Shown one piece after another: positions 1 to 6,371 of a stretch of DNA of 8,504 nucleotides (the first letter of the stretch is position 1; the number at the start of each line of letters is the position of its first letter). The translations under genes and the position numbers were made by a program. The DNA is taken from positions 1-8,504 of the forward strand of contig CALBXV010000006.1 in assembly GCA_937890045.1 (NCBI GenBank), in the 5' to 3' direction. The notes under the pieces are model-generated. The model made no database searches. It was not told the origin of the DNA and was given only the letters and a program-made list of their open reading frames with translations. Origin of the DNA: an uncultured archaeon. Its GTDB lineage: Archaea > Thermoproteota > Nitrososphaeria > Nitrososphaerales > CALBXV01.

Positions 1-1484
1 CAAGTTCATCATGGAATAGTTCGTTTGTAGGAAATGAAACTGCATATATTGGTGGTAAATCAAGTGATGATTTTGGTAATCAATTTAGTGGTTCTATGAT
101 GGAATTTCGTTATTGGAATTCAGCATTAAACTCGGGCTCGTTTGATAATCATGTAAAGGCTCCTAAATCTTTTGCTGGAAACCACGCTTCAGCTTCATGG
201 ACGGATTTGGTATTACGATATTCTTTTGATGATGATAAGGCGTTAAATAGTGATGGTGATATTCGAGATACAAGTGCAGATCAATCTTATATTCAGTCTG
301 GAAGTGCAAAAGGATATACATCAGGTATTGCACCACATTTTAGTTCGGTAGTAGATGAAGAACAAATGTTAATTCCAAATATAGGCCCAAATAGGGTAGT
401 ATCAAATAAAATTAGATTGGAAAATAGTAAATTGTCGTTTGGTGGTTTGTCTGTTGATAAGAGATCCGAACTTAGTTCATATGATTTATCTGCACTTGAT
501 TCTAATAAACTTGGAATTTATTTTTCACCAACTAGTGTTATTAATGAAGATATAATTCGGTCAGTTGCAAATTTAGATTTTGACCAATATATTGGTGATC
601 CACGAGATAAATATAAATATAGATATAGACAACTTGAAGATGTGTCTACAACTTATTGGCAAAAATATCTTACACCAAATAGTTTTTGGGATTATATTAG
701 GTTGATACGATATTATGATACATCACTTTTTGATCAATTAAGAGCGTTTATTCCTGCAAGAGCCCGCGCAAGTGTTGGGTTATTGATTGAACCAAATATT
801 CTTGAAAGGAAAAAGGAAGTTGTAGGAAAACAGCCTACTTTTGAAGATTTAGTAGTTGAAGGTAGTTTTACTACATTTGTACAATCTTCATCTGCAGAAA
901 CACTTCCAATGTCTGCATCAATACCACAGGTCGTACCTATACCAACTGGATCATTAAGAAACTGGGAAACTTCTGCTAGTTTCTTTGATACCACATTTGC
1001 AAGTGGTTCATATGATGTTTATAGTGGTTTTGTTACATCTTCATTGTGGGGAGCCTCCGTATATAATCTTTCATCATCTACTGCCGGATGGGGTGGTGGT
1101 GAAGAAAAATGGGGTGATGCTAGAATAACAATAGGTGGTCCTGAAAAGATATTTAAAGAAGTTTTACAACCAAATGTAACTGGATCAGTACTTTCAGAAC
1201 ACAATTATGAATATAAATTTTTCTATACATCTTCTAAAACTGCTTTAGCAGATCACGGATACGTTTGGGATACAGAACGAAGAAATTATTCTTCTCGTTC
1301 ATTACATAGAAGTGATAAACAGAGTGTTGGATATGATAATGCATTTTTTAGATTGGCATATTTAGGGTGTCAACAGACAAAAAAGACAACTTTAGATTTA
1401 GAAGAACCAGTTTCAATAGTAATAACTTCACCAACAACACTTATAACACAAGATCCGGGAGAATCTAAGCTTAAAGTTAAGTAA
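1..1484 (+). CDS. LamG/concanavalin-like phage structural protein, 5' partial
   Basis: The reading frame is open from the left edge (first full codon at base 3), so the gene starts outside the window. The visible part is 493 residues ending in TAA. The first in-frame ATG, at base 96, lies inside a domain and is not the real start. The first 60 or so visible residues resemble the end of a LamG/concanavalin A-like jelly roll (AYIGG, then FSGSMMEFRYWNSAL), a fold that phages often place on fibres, baseplates or capsid decorations. A middle part contains the aromatic stretch SFWDYIRLIRYYDTSLFDQL followed by FIPARARASVGLLIEP. The C-terminal part is rich in Ser, Thr and Gly. There is no signal peptide or catalytic motif in the visible part. 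It is followed by more structural-looking genes on the same strand. A virion role is inferred from the fold and context; the exact structure is unknown. Confidence 0.72.
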   Translation, partial: SSSWNSSFVGNETAYIGGKSSDDFGNQFSGSMMEFRYWNSALNSGSFDNHVKAPKSFAGNHASASWTDLVLRYSFDDDKALNSDGDIRDTSADQSYIQSGSAKGYTSGIAPHFSSVVDEEQMLIPNIGPNRVVSNKIRLENSKLSFGGLSVDKRSELSSYDLSALDSNKLGIYFSPTSVINEDIIRSVANLDFDQYIGDPRDKYKYRYRQLEDVSTTYWQKYLTPNSFWDYIRLIRYYDTSLFDQLRAFIPARARASVGLLIEPNILERKKEVVGKQPTFEDLVVEGSFTTFVQSSSAETLPMSASIPQVVPIPTGSLRNWETSASFFDTTFASGSYDVYSGFVTSSLWGASVYNLSSSTAGWGGGEEKWGDARITIGGPEKIFKEVLQPNVTGSVLSEHNYEYKFFYTSSKTALADHGYVWDTERRNYSSRSLHRSDKQSVGYDNAFFRLAYLGCQQTKKTTLDLEEPVSIVITSPTTLITQDPGESKLKVK

Positions 1485-1499
1485 AACTACGAAAAATTA

Positions 1500-1553
1500 G
1501 AGTTTGATATATTTATAAGTGAGAAAGTTTTATTCACTATCAAATTTAAACTC
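1500..1553. repeat. Imperfect inverted repeat in 109-base gap
   Basis: GAGTTTGATA (1500-1509) is mirrored by TATCAAA (1538-1544) and AAACTC (1548-1553). The right arm carries extra bases between the two halves. Inside, AGTGA (1518-1522) pairs perfectly with TCACT (1534-1538). The left arm abuts and partly encloses the TATTTATA motif. There is no GC-rich stem or T run, so it is not a classical intrinsic terminator. It could be an operator or an mRNA leader structure. Confidence 0.4.
1510..1517. promoter_or_regulatory. TATTTATA motif, copy 1
   Basis: This is an exact TATTTATA in context ATATTTATAAG, 76 bases before the ATG at 1594. The reverse complement, TATAAATA, equals the T4 late-promoter consensus, but the reading direction is opposite to the genes. 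The same word recurs at 4458, 4937 and 7874, always in gaps. A promoter role is inferred from recurrence and position only. Confidence 0.4.
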
Positions 1554-1562
1554 CAGTTTAAA
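1545..1562. repeat. 18-base palindrome TTTAAACT-CC-AGTTTAAA
   Basis: Two perfect 8-base arms are separated by CC, located 31 bases upstream of the ATG at 1594 and 20 bases before its AGGAG site. It overlaps the right arm of the larger inverted repeat (1500-1553), so the two structures could not form at once in RNA. It could be a protein-binding operator or a leader hairpin; nothing in the sequence decides. Confidence 0.4.
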
Positions 1563-1593
1563 AACAAAAAAAATCTATATTTAGGAGACAAAA

Positions 1594-2277
1594 ATGGGAT
1601 TTCTTAATAATACAACTATTACGATAGATGCAGTTCTTACCAAGCGTGGTAGAGAACTCTTAGCCCGTGGTAGAAACGAATTCACAGTAACAAAATTTGC
1701 AATAGCAGATGATGAGATAGATTATCGTCTATGGGATACAGCACATCCGAATGGAACTAACTATTATGGGGCAGTTATTGAAAGTATGCCTTTGTTAGAG
1801 CCAGTAGCAGATGAAACACAAGTTATGAAATATAAACTTGTAACTTTACCAAAAGAAACTTCAAGATTACCGATTCTTGATGTAGCAGTATCCGCTTTGA
1901 ATTTTACTCAAGGTGGTGGGAATGGTGAATTAATACAACCTGGAACATTAAATTCAACGGATGCAGAACAAGGATATACTTTTATTATACATGACACTAC
2001 AGTGGCAACACTTCAAGTTGGTCAGTCGGCACCAAGTCCATCTGCACCGTTAGTACCTGTTACTTTAAGTGATGAAGAATTGACGCAAAGTCAGAATGTA
2101 AGTGGATTAACTGCAAGAGTACTTCCACAAGTATTTACATCTCCAGTTCAAAAATCTACTCAGATTACAATTGTAGGTAATCAAACTGGAGCAACAACTA
2201 CCGTAGCTGTAACTGTTAATAAGACTAATCTTGGAAGTCCTGGCAGTGGTGGAGCCCCACCATCCAATGCAGGTTGA
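1594..2277 (+). CDS. Phage structural protein with Ig-like C-terminal part
   Basis: This encodes 227 residues and starts at ATG 1594 behind a good AGGAG site (1583-1587). The N-terminus (MGFLNNTTITIDAVLTKRGR, then TKFAIADDEIDY at residues 33-44) is of a type I associate with structural proteins of marine tailed phages; this is recognition from memory, not a database match. Residues 1-110 form a compact mixed domain. After a glycine stretch (GGGNG, 107-111), residues about 128-210 look like one beta-sandwich of Ig-like type, rich in Thr, Val and Ser and ending TTTVAVTVNK. The last 14 residues are a flexible Gly/Ser/Pro tail. There is no signal peptide, membrane segment or enzyme motif. Ig-like modules on virions often bind cell-surface glycans weakly. 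The protein is probably exposed on the tail or baseplate, but its position is unknown. It is followed after 37 bases by the next structural gene. Confidence 0.68.
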   Translation: MGFLNNTTITIDAVLTKRGRELLARGRNEFTVTKFAIADDEIDYRLWDTAHPNGTNYYGAVIESMPLLEPVADETQVMKYKLVTLPKETSRLPILDVAVSALNFTQGGGNGELIQPGTLNSTDAEQGYTFIIHDTTVATLQVGQSAPSPSAPLVPVTLSDEELTQSQNVSGLTARVLPQVFTSPVQKSTQITIVGNQTGATTTVAVTVNKTNLGSPGSGGAPPSNAG

Positions 2278-2314
2278 TAGATGGTTCGTATAAAAATTAT
2301 ATAAGGAGATAACA

Positions 2315-3343
2315 ATGGCATTATCAGGAGCATTTAAATTATTTAACGCAGAAAATGATGTAGTAAAGAATATTAGGTCTACTATATCTTCTGGTATTTG
2401 GAGTTCGGGAGTAAATACATTATCTACTGCGTATAGCCAGTCTGCACAGAGTTCAAGTACAGGATTATATTTTTATGATGCATATAAAACAGACCCAGCA
2501 TCAGATAGTGAGGCAGAAATTCAATATTCTGTTACTTATGGACATATATACGGTAATGGTTCAAAAGGAACACGAGGATCAGCAACTGGTAACAGAGCTT
2601 CCGCCGCAATTCACGCACAACTTGTTAATTTAGTATTGGGTCCAAATGTAGATAAATTCACATATGCAGGAGATACATCTTCTGTACACTTTTACGCTAT
2701 TTCATTGAAACGGGCAAGAATGAGAGAAAGGTTAGATCCAGGTAACTGGGAACTTTGGTTAGATAGTGGAGCAAATCTCGTTAAATTAATTGATGATAGT
2801 GGAGCAACCTCAAATCCAGAAACAGGTATTGGTGGTAGAGTATTTAATGTAGTGAGTGGTTCAATTCAAACTGGAACAACAGTAACTAAAACAGCAGCCG
2901 CATCACAGGCCGGTGGTGGAATTGGATTATTTTATCCTGATTTGGGGTTGATTGTATTAAATGCAGCTCAAATGGATAGTTTAGTGGCAGATATTACTAC
3001 AGTTACTACATCAGATACAAATGGTGATAATTCACATAAACTTCTTGATTCAATAATACAAGGTGGTAAATTTCAAGCCCGTAGAGAAGAACGACTTTCT
3101 TCCACTCATTTTTTCTGTAGAGCAGGAAATAAAGAATTTAATTTTAGTAATAATCCAACTTTTTTCACAGCATCTGATGGTACATTTACAAATGCTACAT
3201 TCTTTAAAGATCCAAAAACATATATTACAACTGTTGGTCTTTACAATGATTCAAATGAATTATTAGCAGTTGCTAAATTAAGTAAACCTATTTTGAAATC
3301 ATACTCAAGGGAAGCTCTTATAAAAGTTAAACTTGACTTTTAA
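2315..3343 (+). CDS. Phage structural protein, paralogue of the next gene
   Basis: This encodes 342 residues. ATG 2315 follows a strong AAGGAGAT site (2303-2310). The protein is rich in Ser, Thr, Gly and Ala and has no signal peptide, transmembrane helix or catalytic motif, which fits a virion component. Visible landmarks are an aromatic SVTYGHIYGNGS stretch near residue 72, LKRARMRERLDPGNWELWLD near residue 131, a Gly/Ala-rich loop followed by GLFYPDLGLIVLNAAQM near residue 204, and a C-terminal module (302-342) starting TYITTVGLYNDSNELLAVAK. That last module matches the end of the next gene product at 17 of 41 ungapped positions, including GLYND-NELL. The pairing suggests duplication of a baseplate, fibre or tail component. 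The marine-phage assignment is from general resemblance; the exact structural role cannot be named. Confidence 0.7.
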   Translation: MALSGAFKLFNAENDVVKNIRSTISSGIWSSGVNTLSTAYSQSAQSSSTGLYFYDAYKTDPASDSEAEIQYSVTYGHIYGNGSKGTRGSATGNRASAAIHAQLVNLVLGPNVDKFTYAGDTSSVHFYAISLKRARMRERLDPGNWELWLDSGANLVKLIDDSGATSNPETGIGGRVFNVVSGSIQTGTTVTKTAAASQAGGGIGLFYPDLGLIVLNAAQMDSLVADITTVTTSDTNGDNSHKLLDSIIQGGKFQARREERLSSTHFFCRAGNKEFNFSNNPTFFTASDGTFTNATFFKDPKTYITTVGLYNDSNELLAVAKLSKPILKSYSREALIKVKLDF

Positions 3344-3362
3344 TTGATAGGGGGCAAACTTT

Positions 3363-4442
3363 ATGTTAAGAAATGTCCATCCACAAGACGTTTCCATTGA
3401 ACCTTTTAAAACATACAAAAGATTCCAATTTACTAATGTAGATAGTGGAAGTGGTGTATATGGTTTAAGGGGGGTTAGTGGAAGTCACCATAATTTTACA
3501 ACAGCTTCTGCAGCATCTCAAAGTTTTGGAGTTTATAATTCTTTATCTGCAAGCCTTGAAAAAGAACCTTATAGTTGTGGAACTTATTATTCTTTACCAC
3601 TTTACTATTCCATAAACAATCTTTATTACGAAAGATTTAGTAAAAATCCAAAACTTCCTAAATCATCTGGAAGAAAAGAACCATTTCTAAGTTATGGTCC
3701 AACAAATCCAAACAAACAATATAGACTTTTACATGATTCATGCTCTGTTATTTCAGTTCCACAAGATTTATTTGGTGAGGAAATAAAACCTAAATCAGTT
3801 ACTGTAACAGACAATAGCACAGATATAACTTTTACAATTAAGGATGATGGAGATGGTAATCTTTATGATTGGAATTATTCATCAAGTTATGCGGCCTTTA
3901 AAAGTAGTAGTTTTAAATTTCCAAATAAATCATGGACATCAGAAGGTAGTGGAAGTGCTGTAGGAAATGTATTTTATGATACGGGAATGATAGTAATTAC
4001 TGATACGGGTTCTTATAAAGATGTTGGACAAGGAACTGGAACAGACGGATTTGAAATAGATTACAGATCAACTCATACAATTTATCAACATGAATATACA
4101 GTTATAGCGGCCCCAGGACAATTTAATACTTCCAGAAATGTAAGTCTTACTTATCAGAGAAGTGGTAGTGTTACAGTTGTAGAAGGAGCAGAACCTCGTT
4201 ATTATTTTCCACCAGGAGATAATCCAAGTGGGGGCCCCAATTCAACTGGTTCATTTTCATCAAGTTATCAGGCAACTCAATTTGTAGAAAATTTTGTTAC
4301 ACATTCACAATTTCAACCATATGTTACTACTATTGGTTTATATAATGATAATAATGAATTATTAGTAGTTGGTAGAACATCAAGACCTATTAGAAATGAA
4401 AATGATTTAGCTATGTCTTTTGTTTTACGGTTTGATGTATAA
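3363..4442 (+). CDS. Phage structural protein, paralogue of the previous gene
   Basis: This encodes 359 residues. ATG 3363 lies 19 bases after the previous stop, behind an AGGGGG site near 3349-3354. The protein is rich in Ser, Tyr and Asn with alternating beta-type sequence. It has no signal peptide or membrane helix. The middle contains SVTVTDNSTDITFTIKDDGD (about residues 144-163) followed by a GNLYDW stretch and a short FYDTGMIVITDTGSY strand pair that recalls LFYPDLGLIVLNAAQM in the upstream protein. The C-terminal 41 residues (319-359) start PYVTTIGLYNDNNELLVVGR and share 17 identities with the upstream protein, including a conserved near-C-terminal aspartate. The two N-terminal parts have clearly diverged. 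A baseplate, fibre or tail role is inferred from the pairing, composition and location. The following gap holds a TATTTATA motif, suggesting that the structural transcription unit ends or is re-initiated here. Confidence 0.68.
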   Translation: MLRNVHPQDVSIEPFKTYKRFQFTNVDSGSGVYGLRGVSGSHHNFTTASAASQSFGVYNSLSASLEKEPYSCGTYYSLPLYYSINNLYYERFSKNPKLPKSSGRKEPFLSYGPTNPNKQYRLLHDSCSVISVPQDLFGEEIKPKSVTVTDNSTDITFTIKDDGDGNLYDWNYSSSYAAFKSSSFKFPNKSWTSEGSGSAVGNVFYDTGMIVITDTGSYKDVGQGTGTDGFEIDYRSTHTIYQHEYTVIAAPGQFNTSRNVSLTYQRSGSVTVVEGAEPRYYFPPGDNPSGGPNSTGSFSSSYQATQFVENFVTHSQFQPYVTTIGLYNDNNELLVVGRTSRPIRNENDLAMSFVLRFDV

Positions 4443-4457
4443 TCACAGTATATATTA

Positions 4458-4465
4458 TATTTATA
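4458..4465. promoter_or_regulatory. TATTTATA motif, copy 2
   Basis: This is an exact TATTTATA in context ATATTTATAG, in the 62-base gap between the structural block and the MscS-like gene, 39 bases before ATG 4505. The position would suit a promoter starting the envelope gene run. Its sequence and flanks match the copy at 4937 most closely (both ATATTTATAGT). Confidence 0.42.
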
Positions 4466-4504
4466 GTAGACTAAAAGTATAATTAATTAACTGGAGAAAT
4501 AACA

Positions 4505-4936
4505 ATGGACGCCCAGGCGCAAGGTCTTATTGAGAAACTCATAGGACATTATGGTTGGATAGTAGTTACATTTGGATTGGGTTTCTTTTTTAAGGAATCA
4601 ATTATGAATATGGTTCAAGGGGTGCAAGTTTTTATGGGTAATAATTTTAATAATGATGATATTATCTATATAAGTGGAAGAGAAGCCAGAATCGTGAGAG
4701 TTGGAATGACGAGAACAGTATTTTATATGACTGATAGAGGAACGAAGATGGTTGTTCCCAACGAAAAACTAAAAGACTTAACATTAGAAAAAAAAATACC
4801 TTCTGGATCTATGTGTGATCCCTGTTTTGAGGAAGGGAGAAAAAAAGGTTATTTGTCAAAATCAACTGATAAACTTACTAAAAAGGAAAAGCAAAGCCTT
4901 CATGCAGTAGCAGATGAGATTTCTGTAAAAAATTAA
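4505..4936 (+). CDS. Minimal MscS-like membrane protein
   Basis: This encodes 143 residues; ATG 4505 follows a GGAG site (4493-4496). Residues 16-45 form one hydrophobic, glycine-containing helix (GWIVVTFGLGFFFKESIMNM) resembling the pore-lining TM3 of MscS-family channels, where a G-x-G-F-x-x-K-x-x-x-x-N pattern is common. It runs straight into residues 48-100, which match the order of the MscS beta-domain: a FNNDDIIYISGREARI strand (family pattern GD-x-V-x-V-x-G-x-x-G-x-V), then VGMTRTVFYMTDRG and VVPNEKL (family pattern I-x-x-R-T-x-x-x-x-x-D-G, then IPN-x-x-L). Typical MscS is about 286 residues with three membrane helices and a C-terminal alpha-beta vestibule; here TM1, TM2 and the vestibule are absent. 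A Lys-rich tail with CDPC (104-107) replaces them. In the family these proteins gate under membrane tension. Whether this short form makes a pore is unknown; it could also act as a holin-like or channel-interfering protein. Confidence 0.62.
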   Translation: MDAQAQGLIEKLIGHYGWIVVTFGLGFFFKESIMNMVQGVQVFMGNNFNNDDIIYISGREARIVRVGMTRTVFYMTDRGTKMVVPNEKLKDLTLEKKIPSGSMCDPCFEEGRKKGYLSKSTDKLTKKEKQSLHAVADEISVKN

Positions 4937-4944
4937 TATTTATA
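4937..4944. promoter_or_regulatory. TATTTATA motif, copy 3
   Basis: This is an exact TATTTATA starting directly after the TAA of the MscS-like gene (4934-4936) and 31 bases before ATG 4976. The flanks (AATATTTATAGTTATAAAAT) are close to copy 2. It is a possible internal promoter for the barrel gene and those after it. Confidence 0.4.
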
Positions 4945-4975
4945 GTTATAAAATAATTCTAAATTGGAGATAAAA

Positions 4976-6244
4976 ATGAAAAGATTGTTAATTGGAATGC
5001 TCTTATCAACTTCGTTATTTGCTCAGGACGCCATAGTAAACTTTTTTAAGTATTCAACGGTCTATGCTGGATTTAATTTATCTTCACCAAAGTGGGAAGA
5101 TGATAGATATACACTTTCAATGATTGACCCTGAAACGGGAATGGAAAATTGGTTAAATGGTGAATTACAAGTTCAAAAGGAAGATGGAGATTTAGAACCA
5201 GATTTTGATTTATCGTTTGGAATACGAAAAATAGCGAGATTTAATTATGAACCAAAACGAGGTGTGAAAAACGCCGGAGTTGGTGGAGATTGGTATAAAG
5301 GAAACGAAGTAAGTCCTAATGAAGCCGCAACAGTTGGTAAAGTTAAAGGATTTGAGTATTTAATAAAATACGAAGAAAATCGTAAATGGGATGAAAAGTT
5401 TAAATCACAAGAATATTTTTTAAGATATCTTGGTGATTGGTTTATTCTTAAATTAAAATATTCAGATTTTGAAATGGAAGATTTAAGATATGGTCAAGGT
5501 GATTTAAGATTACGAAAAGAATTTATTACTGAAAATGGTAGTTTTAATATTTCAGTTGGAGTAGGAGCAAGAACACATCCAGCATACGGATTCGCACCAA
5601 CTGTTATTGATAGTACTTGGTATACTTCAGCATGGTGGGATTTTGCAGAAGATGAATTTGGTGTAGATGATAGGTCATATAGTATAGATTCTGATGGTGA
5701 TGGTTATCCAGACTATCAGGGGTTTTCAATTTATGATAATGCAACTGGTGAATATGTTGGTTGGGTTGGATATGATTACAGGTGGTTTGATGCAGATGGT
5801 GAATTAATGGCAATGACTGATAGAGAATTTTACCAATATCATTTCCCTGATTTATTAGAAACTTGGTTTGACGAGCAATTAAAAGGTTTAGGAAACCAAA
5901 GAGAAATATCAGTATCACTTGGGTTAGATTGGTATCAATATACAGAGAATTTTTGGATACATGCTTGGGGTAGTTTATATCCATATCATTATGGGTTAGA
6001 TAGGTATTCTTATCATAACGCAATCGCATGGAAAGAACACGAAGAAGATGGAAAAGACCCCGAAACCTTTGAATTTTTAGATACAGGAACAGAATTTTGG
6101 TATGATTATGATTTAGGTGCTATAATTGGATTTAAATTACAAGAAAATTTGGGATTCTATGTTGAAGGAAAATATTTAGATTATTGGGAAAGACCAGCCT
6201 ATGATATTAAGGTTGGATTAAATTATCAATTTGTAGGATTTTAG
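4976..6244 (+). CDS. Predicted outer-membrane beta-barrel protein with signal peptide
   Basis: This encodes 422 residues. ATG 4976 is preferred because GGAG (4966-4969) sits six bases upstream; the in-frame TTG at 4964 overlaps that site. Residues 1-16 (MKRLLIGMLLSTSLFA) form a clear Sec signal peptide with cleavage before QDA. The mature part alternates aromatic and polar residues in strand-like segments such as GFEYLIKYEE, YFLRYLGDWFILKLKYSDF, SFNISVGVGAR, EISVSLGLDWYQY and FWIHAWGSLYPYHYG. The chain ends YDIKVGLNYQFVGF, a last strand with C-terminal Phe as recognised by the BAM assembly machinery. Residues 238-246 (DSDGDGYPD) look like a calcium-binding Asp-rich loop within a long, acidic, Trp/Tyr-rich insertion (about 213-300) that is probably extracellular. 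Outer-membrane placement is inferred. A phage could use such a protein to mask or replace a receptor, to permeabilise the envelope, or to alter uptake. The exact function is not recognised. Confidence 0.66.
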   Translation: MKRLLIGMLLSTSLFAQDAIVNFFKYSTVYAGFNLSSPKWEDDRYTLSMIDPETGMENWLNGELQVQKEDGDLEPDFDLSFGIRKIARFNYEPKRGVKNAGVGGDWYKGNEVSPNEAATVGKVKGFEYLIKYEENRKWDEKFKSQEYFLRYLGDWFILKLKYSDFEMEDLRYGQGDLRLRKEFITENGSFNISVGVGARTHPAYGFAPTVIDSTWYTSAWWDFAEDEFGVDDRSYSIDSDGDGYPDYQGFSIYDNATGEYVGWVGYDYRWFDADGELMAMTDREFYQYHFPDLLETWFDEQLKGLGNQREISVSLGLDWYQYTENFWIHAWGSLYPYHYGLDRYSYHNAIAWKEHEEDGKDPETFEFLDTGTEFWYDYDLGAIIGFKLQENLGFYVEGKYLDYWERPAYDIKVGLNYQFVGF

Positions 6245-6260
6245 AAAAAGGAGAAAAATA

Positions 6261-6338
6261 ATGAAAAATTGTGATTGTAAAGAATGTAATTGTGAAAGTT
6301 GTGATTGTAAAAATTGTAAATGTTGTGGGGATAATTAA
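6261..6338 (+). CDS. 25-residue cysteine-rich metallothionein-like microprotein
   Basis: This short gene has an ideal AAGGAG site (6248-6253) seven bases before ATG 6261, 16 bases after the barrel gene stop. The peptide is 25 residues with nine cysteines, at positions 4, 6, 9, 11, 14, 16, 19, 21 and 22. It is built as CDCKE-CNCES-CDCKN-CKCCG, a regular CxCxx repeat with no hydrophobic residues beyond the initial Met. Repeated CxC pairs are the hallmark of metallothioneins and other thiolate metal binders, so binding of Zn, Cu or Cd is plausible. There is no signal peptide, so the peptide should stay in the cytosol. It is much shorter than bacterial SmtA-type metallothioneins (about 55 residues). 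The strong ribosome site and the codon-level repeat argue against a chance reading frame. Metal binding is inferred, not shown. Confidence 0.7.
   Translation: MKNCDCKECNCESCDCKNCKCCGDN
6270..6329 (+). repeat. Four imperfect 15-base tandem repeats in the Cys-rich gene
   Basis: Units begin at 6270, 6285, 6300 and 6315, each starting TGT and encoding CxCxx. Units 1 and 3 (TGTGATTGTAAAGAA and TGTGATTGTAAAAAT) agree at 13 of 15 bases; unit 4 is the most diverged. The gene probably grew by tandem duplication of a five-codon unit. Confidence 0.72.
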
Positions 6339-6371
6339 ATGGTATTAGAAATATTATTTTGGGGATAAAAT

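Noticed and set aside
612..619. Exact TATAAATA on the + strand, the T4 late-promoter consensus
   Set aside because: It lies deep inside the LamG-like coding frame with no gene start nearby, in an AT-rich KYKYRYR-coding stretch where such words arise by codon use.
734..994. Minus-strand open frame of 86 codons
   Set aside because: It is antisense to a well-supported structural gene, has no ribosome site and no recognisable protein features.
3063..3266. Alternative + frame of 67 codons within the 342-residue structural gene
   Set aside because: It is fully nested in the larger gene with no ribosome site, and its composition is that of an out-of-frame reading.
4443..4504. Possible intrinsic terminator after the structural block
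   Set aside because: No GC-rich stem followed by a T run is visible; the gap is only AT-rich with the TATTTATA word.
4964..4975. TTG start four codons upstream of the barrel gene ATG
   Set aside because: It overlaps the GGAG ribosome site; ATG 4976 has correct spacing and gives a standard signal peptide.
5604..6029. Minus-strand open frame of 141 codons
   Set aside because: It is the complement of the barrel gene. Its His/Tyr/Leu/Asn-rich composition is what antisense of Asp/Tyr/Trp-rich codons gives.
6339..6368. Nine-codon frame (MVLEILFWG) between the Cys-rich gene and the MshEN-like gene
   Set aside because: It has no ribosome site of its own and no pattern beyond chance. Its end contains the GGGG site of the next gene.
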